64,000 bases of DNA from Streptomyces sp. CA-278952 (GCF_028747205.1 NZ_CP112880.1:372001-436000); one strand, 5' to 3'; positions 1-8,278 are shown, counted from the stretch's first letter. Notes: generated by a model not told the origin, from the letters alone. A program made the numbers and translations.

Positions 1-408
1 GTGGTGGAACGCCTCCCCCTCCAGGCCGGGGTCCTGCTCCTTCAGCCGGTCGAGGCAGGTCTCCAGGGCGCTGCGCAGCTCGGCGGCGAGCGTCTTGGCC
101 CGAGCGGTGGTGGTGGCGACCGTGGTGGTCTGGCGGGCGCCGGTGTCCAGTTCGGTGCGGAAGTCCCGGTGGCGGGTGCCGGCCGCCGGGGCGATGCCGG
201 CGGTGCACACCGATCCCTCGGCCGGCACTCCCTGGCGTACGGGACCGGCCGTCCAGGGTGTGGTGGACGCGGGCAGCTGGCCCGCGCTCAGGAACTTCGG
301 CTGGACGGGAGCGGGGGCCGGCGCCGCGGCGGCGGGCACCTGGGCCAGTGCGGTGACGGCCAGGCCCGCGGTCGCGGCGGTCAGCAGTGCGGTGCGAAGG
401 GTGCGCAT
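1..408 (-). CDS. Secreted protein of unknown function, cut by the window edge
   Basis: The gene is read leftward from an ATG at 408-406 and stays open to base 1, so the C-terminus lies outside the window. The 136 visible residues begin with MRTLRTALLTAATAGLAV, a typical Sec signal peptide with Ala-rich cleavage options near residues 25-32 (PAAAAPAP). The mature part has one Cys in a GSVCTAG context and a second in an ALETCLDRLK helix, so an extracytoplasmic disulfide is possible. No family was recognised. It is divergent from the HTH protein gene at 652, and the 243-base gap presumably holds both promoters. Confidence 0.7.
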   Translation of the reverse strand, partial: MRTLRTALLTAATAGLAVTALAQVPAAAAPAPAPVQPKFLSAGQLPASTTPWTAGPVRQGVPAEGSVCTAGIAPAAGTRHRDFRTELDTGARQTTTVATTTARAKTLAAELRSALETCLDRLKEQDPGLEGEAFHH

Positions 409-651
409 GGTGAGGTTTCCCCGTTTCGGATGGTGCGGTCAGGTGGTCGTACGGCGTCGCGCCGAGGTGTGCGGAGCCCGCTGAGGGACCCTGCGGCGGC
501 GGTACCGGAACGAGCACCAGCCTGGGCCGCCGCCCCGGACACGGACAAGTGCGACCCGGCTTCCCGCCGGGCTGGAACCGTCCCACCCCTGGTGACGTGG
601 GTGTTCTCGGAGGGCTGGAACGCCCTGGAACGGGCTGCGGGGAGGTCGAGC

Positions 652-2187
652 GTGTCGGGTGACGCCGAGGGGGCCGCGCGGGCGGTGCTGGCGGAGCGGC
701 TGAGCGCGCTGCGGGAGCGGTCGGGCCGGACGTACGCGTCGCTGGCCCGCCGGATCGGGGTCAGCGGGTCGACGCTGCACCGGTACTGCACGGGGCGCAC
801 GGTACCCGCCGAGTTCGCCCCCGTGGAGCGGCTGGCCCGCCTGTGCGGCGCACCGGCCGGGGAGCGGGAGGCACTGCACCGTCTGTGGATTCTGGCGGAC
901 CGCGAACGCCTCGATCGGCAGGGGGCGGCGCAGGGGAAGCCGGAGGAGAAGGCTGACGCTGAGACCGGGGCTGAGGCGGCTCCGACGGAAGTCGTGCCGG
1001 TGGACGGATCGGCCGGGGAGACGGTGGCGCCCCGGCGGTGGGCGGCGCTGCCCCACGCCGCCGCGGCCGGGCCGTCCGGCGCGGCCGTGTCCGGGCCGCC
1101 GCCGTCCGCGGCCCACGAGCCGTCCGGCCGCACCGGTCCTCGCCCGGGGCCGGCTCCCGTCGCCGGGGAGGCGGCCACGATCGGGAGCGGGACTCCCCGC
1201 GGGCCGGTGTCCCGGTCGCGTCGAGCACGCCGGTACGGGCAGGGGCTCGGTGTCCTCGCCGCCGCGGTGCTCGCTCTCACCCTGGTCGCGGCCTTCGGAG
1301 GGACGTCGCTCCCGGGCCCGGACCGGCGCCCGTCGGTGGCCCAGCGGCCGGGCGGGCCCCCGGCCGACAGCCCGGAGCCCTCGCCTTCCGCCTCCCGCAC
1401 GCCCGGGAAACCGCAGGGCTCGCCGAGCGGGACCCCACGCGGAACGCCGTCCGGCTCCACCCGGCCGGCAACCGTGCCGCCCGGCGTCGAACAGCGCGGG
1501 GAGGCGCTCCCCCGGACATCCAAGGACTCGCCGGGCCCGAAGGCCGGACGTGTGCCGTTCACCTGGACCGCGGACGGCCACGTCTGGAAGAACGGCTGCG
1601 ACCACTCCTACCTCGTCGACCGGGCGCCTGCCGCCGTCCCGCCGCCCCCGGTGGAGGCGGACGCCGAGTCCTGGGCCGGAGCGCTCGACGCGGTGCACGC
1701 GGGCGAGGCCGGTGTCCGGATCACGTTGCAGGGCAAGGACGAGCGGGCCGTGGTGCTGGAAGCCCTGCGGATCCGGGTGGTCGAGCGTCGTTCGCCGGCG
1801 GAGGGCCGGGTCTACCGGATGAGCTCCGGCTGCGGCGGTGCCCTCACCCCGAGGATGTTCGACGTGGATCTCGACGCGCCCCGCCCCGTCGCCCGCTCGG
1901 TCGCGGGCAACGACTCGGGCGAGCCCATCGAGGCGGTCGCCTTCCCGTACAGCGTCTCCGTCACCGATCCCGAGGTCCTCCTGATCACGGGTCGCACGGT
2001 CGGCTGCGACTGCGACTGGTTCGCGGAGCTGACCTGGAGCGCCGGCGGCCGGTCCGGCACGGTGCGCGTCGACGACGGCGGGCGGCCGTTCCGTACGAGC
2101 GGGGTACGGGGGCGGCCCGTGCTCGACTACGACACGGTCACCGGCCGCTGGGTGTCCGTGCCGGAGGCCGGGGAGGCCACGTCCTGA
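652..2187 (+). CDS. Membrane-anchored HTH (XRE-type) protein with Pro/Ser-rich linker and extracytoplasmic domain
   Basis: Start is GTG at 652, preceded by GGAGG at 641-645, which fixes it over GTG 601. The 511-residue protein has an N-terminal helix-turn-helix (about residues 15-75, with LARRIGVSGSTLHRYCTGR). A cytoplasmic Pro/Ala-rich stretch and a basic patch (RSRRARR) follow, then one transmembrane helix near residues 198-218 (LGVLAAAVLALTLVAAF). A Pro/Ser/Thr-rich linker leads to an outer domain of about 210 residues with Cys in NGCDHS, SGCGGA and GCDCDW. This layout is common among Streptomyces XRE proteins, but the ligand and target genes are unknown. It is probably a one-component transmembrane regulator, which is an inference. 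Confidence 0.75.
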   Translation: MSGDAEGAARAVLAERLSALRERSGRTYASLARRIGVSGSTLHRYCTGRTVPAEFAPVERLARLCGAPAGEREALHRLWILADRERLDRQGAAQGKPEEKADAETGAEAAPTEVVPVDGSAGETVAPRRWAALPHAAAAGPSGAAVSGPPPSAAHEPSGRTGPRPGPAPVAGEAATIGSGTPRGPVSRSRRARRYGQGLGVLAAAVLALTLVAAFGGTSLPGPDRRPSVAQRPGGPPADSPEPSPSASRTPGKPQGSPSGTPRGTPSGSTRPATVPPGVEQRGEALPRTSKDSPGPKAGRVPFTWTADGHVWKNGCDHSYLVDRAPAAVPPPPVEADAESWAGALDAVHAGEAGVRITLQGKDERAVVLEALRIRVVERRSPAEGRVYRMSSGCGGALTPRMFDVDLDAPRPVARSVAGNDSGEPIEAVAFPYSVSVTDPEVLLITGRTVGCDCDWFAELTWSAGGRSGTVRVDDGGRPFRTSGVRGRPVLDYDTVTGRWVSVPEAGEATS

Positions 2188-2300
2188 GGTGACGGCAGCA
2201 GCGCGGAGGCGCCCGGGGCCGGCAACGCCCATCCTGGTGGGGGCGGGCGGATCGCCCGGCGGCCCGGAGCCGGCCGCAGACGCTCCTGGTGGAGGTGCCG

Positions 2301-3308
2301 ATGGACCCGGTCAACGCCCTGCGGCGGATCGCCTTCCTGCTGGAACGCTCCCAGGCCGCCACCTACCGGGTGAAGGCCTTCCGCACAGCGGCGGCCGCCG
2401 TGGATGCGATGGCCGCCGGGGAGGCGGCCGAGCGGGTGGCCGCGAACTCCCTGGAGCGGGTCGCCGGCATCGGACCCCGTACCGCCGAGGTGATCCGCGA
2501 GGCTCTGGCCGGGCAGACACCCGGGTATCTGGACCGGCTGGAGGCGGAAGCCGCCGCCGATCCGCCCGTCGAGGGGGGCGAGGATCTCTTCGCCCGGCTG
2601 ACGGGCGACTGCCATCTGCACTCGGACTGGTCGGACGGAGGCAGCCCGATCGAGGAGATGGGCCGGACCGCCGCGGAGCTGGGGCACGCCTGGGCCGTCC
2701 TCACCGACCATTCGCCCCGGCTGACGGTGGCCCGCGGCCTGCCGCCGGAGCGGCTGCGGGAGCAGCTCGCGGTGGTGGCGCGGCTCAACGAGGAGTGGGC
2801 CCCGTTCCGGCTGCTCACGGGCATCGAGTGCGACATCCTCCCGGATGGCTCGCTCGACCAGGAGCCCGCGCTGCTGGAGCGGCTCGACGTGGTGGTGGTC
2901 TCGGTCCACTCCAAGCTGCGGATGGACCCGGAGCCGATGACCCGTCGCCTGGAGGCGGCGGTCCGCCACCCGCGGGCCCATGTGCTCGGCCACTGCACGG
3001 GACGCCTGCTGGCCGGGCGCGGCCGGCCGGAGTCCCGGTTCGACGAGGACCGGGTCTTCGCGGCCTGCGCCGAGGCGGGGACCGCGGTGGAGATCAACTG
3101 CCGTCCGGAGCGGCGGGATCCGCCCCTGCGGCTGCTGCGCGCGGCCGTCGCGGCGGGGGCGCTGTTCGCGATCGACACCGACGCGCACGCCCCGGGGCAG
3201 CTCGCGTGGCAGCGGTCGGGGTGCGCCCGCGCCGAGGAGTGCGGGGTGCAGGCCGACCGGGTGGTGACGACCTGGAGCGCGGACCGGCTCCTGGAGTGGG
3301 CCCGCTGA
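2301..3308 (+). CDS. HhH and PHP domain protein, PolX C-terminal type phosphoesterase
   Basis: ATG at 2301 follows GGAGGT at 2291-2296. The 335-residue protein has an N-terminal helix-hairpin-helix part (VAGIGPRTAEVI near residue 53) and a PHP domain beginning near residue 100. The metal-binding motifs are visible: CHLHSDWSDG, LTDHSP, the GIECDI acid, VVSVHSK, LGHCTG and IDTDAHAP. This matches stand-alone PHP proteins related to the C-terminal half of bacterial family X polymerases. The polymerase domain itself is absent. Members are predicted metal-dependent phosphoesterases or nucleases in DNA repair, and the actual substrate here is unknown. Downstream lie 341 bases without a gene, largely the 36-bp repeat array. 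Confidence 0.85.
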   Translation: MDPVNALRRIAFLLERSQAATYRVKAFRTAAAAVDAMAAGEAAERVAANSLERVAGIGPRTAEVIREALAGQTPGYLDRLEAEAAADPPVEGGEDLFARLTGDCHLHSDWSDGGSPIEEMGRTAAELGHAWAVLTDHSPRLTVARGLPPERLREQLAVVARLNEEWAPFRLLTGIECDILPDGSLDQEPALLERLDVVVVSVHSKLRMDPEPMTRRLEAAVRHPRAHVLGHCTGRLLAGRGRPESRFDEDRVFAACAEAGTAVEINCRPERRDPPLRLLRAAVAAGALFAIDTDAHAPGQLAWQRSGCARAEECGVQADRVVTTWSADRLLEWAR

Positions 3309-3336
3309 CCGCATCCGGAGCACGCGGCTGCCGTGC

Positions 3337-3505
3337 GGGGGCACGGGGTCGCCGGGCGCGCGTCGGCCGTGCAGGGGCACGGGGTCGCCGCGCGGGCGTC
3401 GGCCGCGCAGGGGCACGGGGTCGCCGCGCGGGCGTCGGCCGCGCAGGGGCACGGGGTCGCCGCGCGGGCGTCGGCCGCGCAGGGGCACGGGGTCGCCGGG
3501 CGGGC
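3337..3505. repeat. 36-bp tandem repeat array, about five copies
   Basis: The motif GGGGCACGGGGTCGCC recurs with its first C at 3342, 3378, 3414, 3450 and 3486, an exact 36-base period. The three middle units are nearly identical and the outer ones diverge. The array fills most of the gap between the PHP gene (ends 3308) and the small gene ending at 3650. After it come loosely related GC-rich bases (GGACGGATGGGACGCGGCTG) with no recognisable gene. There are no unique spacers, so it is a minisatellite and not a CRISPR array. Confidence 0.9.
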
Positions 3506-3649
3506 GGATGAACGCGGCTGTCGGGCGGACGGATGGGACGCGGCTGTCGGCGGGTGCACACGGTCGCCCGGGTCCACCCGCACGGCCGCCCGCCCCGGAG
3601 GACCGTCAGGTTCCTCCGGAAGCGGGCGGGCGGGCGCGCGTCGGCCGGG

Positions 3650-3841
3650 CTACTTCTCGGGGTAGACGTCCCCGGCCTCCATGGCGCTCTGCTGCTCGCT
3701 CCGGTCCCGGATCGTCCGGGACTTCTTCTCCAGCCGCTCGCGTTCGTGCGGGTCGCTCGCGCGCTCCGCGGCCTCCGCGAGCTGCTGGGCCTTCTCACGC
3801 ATCTGCCGAGCCAGGTCGGCGGGTCCGTCCGAACCGCTCAT
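3650..3841 (-). CDS. Small charged helical protein, DUF6381-like
   Basis: The likely start is ATG at 3841, with AGGAG five bases upstream. ATG 3844 and GTG 3847 are in frame but sit too close to that RBS. The 63-residue product is strongly helical and charged (MREKAQQLAEAAERASDPHE, then LEKKSRTIRDRSEQQSAM) and ends GDVYPEK. That ending and the repeated Ala/Glu/Arg heptads match what I remember of the Streptomyces DUF6381 family of small proteins of unknown function. No Cys and no membrane segment are present. It lies just upstream of the FUSC-like gene and is read in the same direction. Confidence 0.7.
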   Translation of the reverse strand: MSGSDGPADLARQMREKAQQLAEAAERASDPHERERLEKKSRTIRDRSEQQSAMEAGDVYPEK

Positions 3842-3993
3842 CATCACTCCTTGGACGCTGGGGACCTCCGAGGCGTGTCCGGCGCGTCAGGGCCGGGCAT
3901 ACCCCGCCCCCAGCGAACCAGCGACCGGCCGCCTCCGCATCCCAAGCGGCCGGAGCTCTCGTACCGGAATCGGGTGCGGCTCCCGCGCGGCGG

Positions 3994-5199
3994 TCAGGAG
4001 GGCTGCCGGCCCAGCCGCCGCAGGAGTGCGCGCAGCCCGGGGTGACGCGCGTGCGCCTCCGCCGAGCGGCGGTCCAGCTCCTCGCCGAGGCGTTGGGTGC
4101 GCTCCTCGATGTCGAGTTCGGCCAGCACCCGGTCGATCTCGGCGAGCAGGGCCCCGTGCAGCTGCCACTGCCGCGGGTGCTCCTGGACGTCCTCCAGCAG
4201 CAGGTCGGCCACCAGGTCGCGGGTGGCGCGGCTGCGGGCGAGCGCGTCGGCGAGCCGGTCCTCCGCCGCCTCCGCGTCGGCGGCGAGCTGGGTCGTGACC
4301 AGTACGGCGAAGCTCTCGATCGCGTCGGCGAGGTGGCCGAAGAGTTCCTGGAGCAGTTCCGTCACATCGGCCGGGAACAACGACTCCTCGGTGCGGGCCT
4401 TCGCCAGGTCGGTGAGGGTGCGGGACAGGACGCGCAACACGACGGCACAGATTTCCAGCGTGTCGAGCCCGGTGCGCAGGACGACCCGGTGGAGCAACCC
4501 CTGTCTCACCCTGGGGTTGAGGGTGAGACTTTCCTCCGCCTGCCGCAGGGAGGCGTCGACCTCGACGATGTCGTGGTCGAGCCTGCGGGCTTCGTGGAGC
4601 CGGGCCGCGGCCCGGGACACGGGGTTGTGCCCCACGACCTCCTCGCCCATGCTGCGCAGCATCGTGCCCATCCGGGCGGCGAGCGACTCGATGGAGGAGC
4701 CGGCCGAGCCGACCCAGACGGGCGGGGCGAGGAGCAGGTTGAACAGGAGTCCCACGACAGCGCCGATCAGGGTCTCCCACACCCGGTCCCACGCGGTGTC
4801 CGCGACCTGGGAGACGCCGAGGACCAGCATGGCGCTGATCGCCACCTCGGGCACGAACTCGTTGACCCGGACCAGCCGCCCGATCAGCAGCGAGGTGAAG
4901 ATCGTGAGGCCGAGGCTCCACCAGCTCAGCCCCACCAGAGAGCTGAAGGCGATGGCGATGAGGACACCGACGACCACCGAGTTCACCCTGCGGACGCCGG
5001 TGGTGAGGGTCGCGTAGAGGGTCACCTGGACGACCAGGAGCGCGGTGAGGGGTGCGGTCAGCGGCGCTGGTTCGGGCAGCGCCCACACCGCCACGGAGTA
5101 GGCGATGACGGCGGCCGCCGTCGAGCGCAGCGTCTGCACCCCGGCGGGTTCGGTGGTGCGCTGCACGAGTTTGACGACGGGGGCGGAGACTCGGGGCAT
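3994..5199 (-). CDS. FUSC / aromatic-acid-exporter-like membrane protein
   Basis: The 401-residue protein (ATG 5199, weak RBS AAGGA directly abutting) has about five or six transmembrane helices in its first 170 residues (LRSTAAAVIAYSVAVWALP, ALLVVQVTLYATL, VVVGVLIAIAFSSLVGLSWW, TLIGAVVGLLFNLLLAPP). A long cytoplasmic helical C-terminal half follows (LRQAEESL, LLQELFGHLADAIESF, ADAEAAEDRLADALARS). This is the half-size FUSC/aromatic acid exporter arrangement known from Streptomyces. The substrate is unknown. No partner transport gene is adjacent. Confidence 0.75.
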   Translation of the reverse strand: MPRVSAPVVKLVQRTTEPAGVQTLRSTAAAVIAYSVAVWALPEPAPLTAPLTALLVVQVTLYATLTTGVRRVNSVVVGVLIAIAFSSLVGLSWWSLGLTIFTSLLIGRLVRVNEFVPEVAISAMLVLGVSQVADTAWDRVWETLIGAVVGLLFNLLLAPPVWVGSAGSSIESLAARMGTMLRSMGEEVVGHNPVSRAAARLHEARRLDHDIVEVDASLRQAEESLTLNPRVRQGLLHRVVLRTGLDTLEICAVVLRVLSRTLTDLAKARTEESLFPADVTELLQELFGHLADAIESFAVLVTTQLAADAEAAEDRLADALARSRATRDLVADLLLEDVQEHPRQWQLHGALLAEIDRVLAELDIEERTQRLGEELDRRSAEAHARHPGLRALLRRLGRQPS

Positions 5200-5324
5200 T
5201 CCTTGACGGTGCCCCGAATTCCCCCGCCGCAGCGCTTCCCCCGTCAGGCTCCGCCGTACGGCCCCGCAGCCGGGCACGGAGCGGACGGCGTGCGCGGGGG
5301 CTCGAACGGAGGGACCCTGGATTC

Positions 5325-5507
5325 ATGGCTGTTCCACTGAATCCCCCAGGAGAGACACCGCCGGCCGAGGGTTCCATCGGGGAGGCCCACGAGGAACGCC
5401 CGGACGGAGGGCTGTGGGAGCACCCCGGCGTCTGGACCGCCCTGATCGTGATCGGCGCGCTGGTGGTCGCCGGATTCTTCCTCGCCCGGGTCTTCGGTTA
5501 CGGATGA
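5325..5507 (+). CDS. Small membrane protein, DUF6480-like
   Basis: The 60-residue protein has a hydrophilic N-terminus containing NPPGETPPAEGS, which is the hallmark I associate with the Streptomyces DUF6480 family. One C-terminal transmembrane helix follows (WTALIVIGALVVAGFFLARVF). Function is unknown. Its stop codon TGA overlaps the ATG of the following glycosylase-like gene (ATGA at 5504-5507), so the two are probably cotranslated. The start is ATG 5325. Confidence 0.75.
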   Translation: MAVPLNPPGETPPAEGSIGEAHEERPDGGLWEHPGVWTALIVIGALVVAGFFLARVFGYG

Positions 5508-6178
5508 CGAGCCGCGAGGTGTCCGCATCGGCGCGCCGGATCACCGACGCGCTGCTGGAGGGGTACGGGCGGACGTATGCGGCGGAGGCGGGGATCCGGC
5601 TGCGTGACACGCCACAGCCGCTCTACCAGCTCCTGGTGCTGAGTCATCTGCTGAGCGCCCGGATCCGGGCGTCGGTCGCCGTGGCCGCCGCGCGGGCGTT
5701 GTTCGCGGACGGCATGCGCACCCCGCGCCGGATGGCCGACGCGACCTGGCAGCAGCGCGTGGACGCGTTGGGCCGGGGCGGCTACCGCCGCTACGACGAG
5801 CGGACCTCCACCCAGCTCGGGGAGGGCGCACACCTCGTCCTCGACGTCTGGAAGGGCGACCTTCGCCGCCTCCGCGCGGAGGCGGACGGCGACGGGGAGG
5901 TGGTGCGTGCGGGGCTCCAGCGCGTCCCGGGGATCGGACCTGCCGGGGCCGACATCTTCGTACGCGAGGTGCAGGATCTCTGGCCGGAGACCGGGTTCCG
6001 GGCCGGTGCGAAGGGGCTCCAGGGAGCCGAGAGGCTCGGTCTGCCCACCTCCCCCGGCACACTGGCGGAGCTGGCGCACGGCCGGAGCCGGGCCGGGCTC
6101 GCCGCGGCGCTGGTCAGGGCCGCCCTCGACCGGCAGGTCGTCGAGACCGTCCGGGAGAACGCACGGGCCCGGAGGTAG
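5504..6178 (+). CDS. Endonuclease III-like (HhH-GPD family) protein
   Basis: ATG 5504 overlaps the stop of the upstream small membrane protein. The 224-residue product begins with helices typical of HhH-GPD proteins (YQLLVLSHLLSARIRASVAVAAARALF). Near residue 145 it carries the hairpin motif VPGIGPAGADIFVREVQDLWPE. There is no C-terminal four-Cys iron-sulfur loop, and the catalytic Lys of endonuclease III is not evident. It is therefore a divergent member, and glycosylase activity cannot be assumed. Streptomyces genomes commonly encode this type next to stress-response small genes. Confidence 0.7.
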   Translation: MTSREVSASARRITDALLEGYGRTYAAEAGIRLRDTPQPLYQLLVLSHLLSARIRASVAVAAARALFADGMRTPRRMADATWQQRVDALGRGGYRRYDERTSTQLGEGAHLVLDVWKGDLRRLRAEADGDGEVVRAGLQRVPGIGPAGADIFVREVQDLWPETGFRAGAKGLQGAERLGLPTSPGTLAELAHGRSRAGLAAALVRAALDRQVVETVRENARARR

Positions 6179-6219
6179 GCCCCCTGTGCCGCCTCCGCAC
6201 GGCGGCGTTCCCGGGCAAC

Positions 6220-6297
6220 GGGCCACCTCTGGCGACGAGAGGCGAGGGGGCCACCTCCGGCTGCGGGAGGCGAGGCGGCCACCTCCGGCGACGGGAA
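6220..6297. repeat. 28-bp tandem repeat, about 2.7 copies
   Basis: GGCCACCTC recurs at 6221, 6249 and 6277, giving a 28-base period with a few substitutions between units. The array lies between the stop of the glycosylase-like gene and the terminator at 6332. It is noncoding as far as I can see. Confidence 0.8.
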
Positions 6298-6331
6298 CAG
6301 ACCCGCGAGGAGACAGGAGCGGACTCGTGAA

Positions 6332-6364
6332 GATGCCCGTGCCGTGCGTGACGGCACGGGCATC
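6332..6364. terminator. Bidirectional hairpin terminator with a perfect 14-bp stem
   Basis: Arms 6332-6345 and 6351-6364 (GATGCCCGTGCCGT and its complement) enclose a five-base loop. It sits between the convergent glycosylase-like gene (ends 6178) and the CsbD-like gene (ends 6375), so it can serve both. There is no strong T-tract, as is usual for Streptomyces terminators. Confidence 0.8.
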
Positions 6365-6374
6365 CTCACTTCTC

Positions 6375-6554
6375 TCAGCGGTCGGAGGCCGCCCGCGCTG
6401 CGCGTGCCAGGGCCTCCTCGCGGCGGGCCTCGGCCTGTTCCTTCCTGCCCTCGGCCTTCAGCCGCTCGTTCTCGAGGGCGATGCCGTCCGATTCCTTGAT
6501 CATGCCTTTGAGCCTCCGCGCCTTGGCGCGGGCTATGTCGGTGCTCTTTCCCAC
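6375..6554 (-). CDS. CsbD-like small stress protein
   Basis: The best start is GTG 6554, because GGAGG lies five bases upstream. The in-frame ATG at 6566 carries that same GGAGG within its first codons. The 59-residue product reads like the CsbD family: a Lys/Arg-rich first helix (ARAKARRLKGMIKE), then NERLKAEGRKEQAEA, which parallels the family pattern of a Gly-rich turn followed by NERLxAEGKxxQ. CsbD-like proteins are abundant, soluble, general-stress proteins with no known enzymatic activity. The perfect hairpin at 6332-6364 is its terminator. Confidence 0.65.
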   Translation of the reverse strand: MGKSTDIARAKARRLKGMIKESDGIALENERLKAEGRKEQAEARREEALARAARAASDR

Positions 6555-6629
6555 AGCTGCCTCCATGCCGCGAGGGAGATACGCGCTTCTCCCTCCACTA
6601 TGCATACCCGCGCGGCGGAACGCAGGCCG

Positions 6630-7007
6630 CTACAGCAGTGGATTCTCGTCGTCGTCCGGTCCGCCGCCCTCGACCCGCAGCGCGAGGTCCTGGAGGACGT
6701 CCGCCGACGACACGTCGGTCTGCCCGGAGTCGTGGACCTGGGCCAGCATCGTGAACGCGAGGGTGAAGGCGCTCACGAGCTGTTCGACCGCACCGCCGAC
6801 CTCGCGCCCGACGACGGTGACCACCTCCTCCACGGAGAAGTCGTCGGGGATGGCGATGTGGGGCATCGTCTCGTTCAGCAGGGCGGTGACGGCGCCCGCT
6901 CCCGTGTCCAGATCTTCCCGTTCGAGGTCCGCCTCCAGCAGACGCTGCATTTCGCGCGCCTCTGTGAGGATGCCGATCACGCGCTTCACGACTTCCCGTT
7001 GCTCCAT
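6630..7007 (-). CDS. Hypothetical helical protein
   Basis: ATG 7007 gives 125 residues (ATG 7019 is in frame but has no RBS). The sequence is acidic and mostly helical (VVKRVIGILTEAREMQRLLEADLERE). It has a central AIPDDFSVEEVVTVVGREVG and an acidic C-terminus (GGGPDDDENPLL). There is no signal peptide or transmembrane segment. I do not recognise the family. It is divergent from the DUF779 gene at 7106, so the 98-base gap should hold both promoters. Confidence 0.6.
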   Translation of the reverse strand: MEQREVVKRVIGILTEAREMQRLLEADLEREDLDTGAGAVTALLNETMPHIAIPDDFSVEEVVTVVGREVGGAVEQLVSAFTLAFTMLAQVHDSGQTDVSSADVLQDLALRVEGGGPDDDENPLL

Positions 7008-7105
7008 GGGCGCGAGCATAGGGCGTGCAACCCGGTCGCAACGTCCGGTCGAGTTGACTCGCGTCCGTTGTGGCGGCGTCGCCGTAGCCGAGAAGGGGCA
7101 GGTCC

Positions 7106-7477
7106 ATGGAGTGTGACCCGAAATCTCCCGCCGTCGAGCTGACAGCGGCCGCGGCCGGTCTGCTGCGACGACTGCGGGCGGACCACGGTCCGTTGATGTT
7201 CCATCAGTCGGGCGGCTGCTGCGACGGCAGCGCGCCGATGTGCTATCCGGCCGGAGAGTTCCGCACCGGGGACGCCGATGTGCTGCTGGCAAACCTCGCC
7301 GTCGAGGGAATGCCCGGGAGCGTGCCCTTCTGGATGTCGCGGAGCCAGTACGAGGTGTGGTCCCACACCCGGCTGATCGTCGACGTGGTGGAGGGCCGCG
7401 GCAGCGGGTTCTCGCTGGAGGCTCCGGAGGGGGTGCGGTTTCTCATCCGTTCCCGTCTGGTGGACGGGAACGGATGA
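7106..7477 (+). CDS. DUF779 family protein
   Basis: The 123-residue protein shows the DUF779 signature FHQSGGCCDGSAPMCYP near residues 32-48 and the downstream WSHTRLIVDVVEGRGSGFSLE. Family members often sit beside acetaldehyde or alcohol dehydrogenase genes and are small proteins with conserved Cys residues that probably bind metal. Here no such dehydrogenase is adjacent, so the gene is an orphan. The last 14 codons lie inside the left arm, loop and right arm of a perfect inverted repeat (7435-7485), so the terminator is part of the coding sequence. Confidence 0.85.
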   Translation: MECDPKSPAVELTAAAAGLLRRLRADHGPLMFHQSGGCCDGSAPMCYPAGEFRTGDADVLLANLAVEGMPGSVPFWMSRSQYEVWSHTRLIVDVVEGRGSGFSLEAPEGVRFLIRSRLVDGNG

Positions 7478-7485
7478 GAAACCGC
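7435..7485. terminator. Perfect 23-bp inverted repeat overlapping the DUF779 stop codon
   Basis: Arm 7435-7457 is the exact complement of arm 7463-7485, with the loop TGGTG (7458-7462). The TGA of the DUF779 gene (7475-7477) lies within the right arm. The convergent Cys-rich gene ends at 7535, so the hairpin can terminate transcription from both sides. Bases in the hairpin also encode the last residues of the DUF779 protein. Confidence 0.85.
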
Positions 7486-7534
7486 GGGCACCACGCCTCG
7501 TGCGGCAACCATTCGTGACACACCGGGCCCCGCC

Positions 7535-8278
7535 CTATCCGCGCGGCGGAGGCTTCCGGTGCGAGCGGTTCTCCAGCATCGCCCGGCGGATGCGGGCCGC
7601 CGCGGCCTGGGCGTGCTCCGGCGTCGCGGTGTGGTCGGCGACCGAGGTGACGAAGCGGTGCAGCGGCTGCCGGCAGCGGGGGCACGGGGTGTCGGTGGTG
7701 ACGCGGTGACCGTCCTCGCACTGCGGGTCGGAGCACGAGCCGGGCATCAGCAACTGTTCGGCGATGTCCTGGGCGCTCCAGCGGCGGCGGCCGTCCTCGT
7801 CCTTCTCGTTGAGGGCGTGGGCCCAGCGCAGGTTCCAGCGGCGTTCGATGCGTTCCCGGAGGAGACCAGCGCTGCGGTTCGCCAGCTCCTGGTGGATCAG
7901 GTCGTGGACGGTGCTCGGGACCCGGCCGCCGAGCGCCTGGAGGAGCTGCTGCGGCAACGCCTGGAGGACATAGCCGCGTGGGTTGCTCTTGGCGTTCTCC
8001 CGCCAGCGGTCGCAGAAACAGGTTCCGTCGGGCCGTTTCGGGGCGTGGCAGCGGCCGCACAGGCCGCGGCACTCGGCGCACAGCCCTCCGTCGAGCCCGT
8101 CCAGGTGGGGCGCGGGGGCCCGGCCGCAGGACTGGCAGCAGGCCGCGCACGGCCCGCAGAGCCGCTCGTTGCCCGCCTTCGTCGTCCAGATCCGCATCTG
8201 GCACCGGCAGCACAGGCCGGTGTTGCAGTACTCGTGGTGGGCGGCGCCCGAGTGCCGGCCGGAGGGCGGAAAAGACAT
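7535..8278 (-). CDS. Cys-rich (zinc-ribbon-like) protein of unknown function
   Basis: ATG 8278 gives 247 residues. The first 95 residues contain many CxxC and CxxxC pairs (YCNTGLCCRCQMR, LCGPCAACCQSC, LCAECRGLCGRCH, TCFC), suggesting several zinc knuckles. The middle is helical and basic (WRENAKSNPRGYVLQALPQQ, ERIERRWNLRWAHA). A further four-Cys cluster follows (GSCSDPQCEDGHR...CPRCRQPLHRF). I do not recognise the family. The Zn-binding and helical pattern would fit a nucleic-acid-binding protein, but that is a guess. The next gene on this strand, a small membrane protein, lies about 110 bases upstream. Confidence 0.65.
   Translation of the reverse strand: MSFPPSGRHSGAAHHEYCNTGLCCRCQMRIWTTKAGNERLCGPCAACCQSCGRAPAPHLDGLDGGLCAECRGLCGRCHAPKRPDGTCFCDRWRENAKSNPRGYVLQALPQQLLQALGGRVPSTVHDLIHQELANRSAGLLRERIERRWNLRWAHALNEKDEDGRRRWSAQDIAEQLLMPGSCSDPQCEDGHRVTTDTPCPRCRQPLHRFVTSVADHTATPEHAQAAAARIRRAMLENRSHRKPPPRG

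Noticed and set aside
1..651. Rightward extension of the HTH protein reading frame back to base 1
   Set aside because: The extension lies opposite the secreted protein gene (408-1), has no RBS, and has the composition of an antisense frame. GTG 652 with GGAGG is the better start.
3337..3505. CRISPR-like array
   Set aside because: Units are directly adjacent with no unique spacers, and there are no cas genes.
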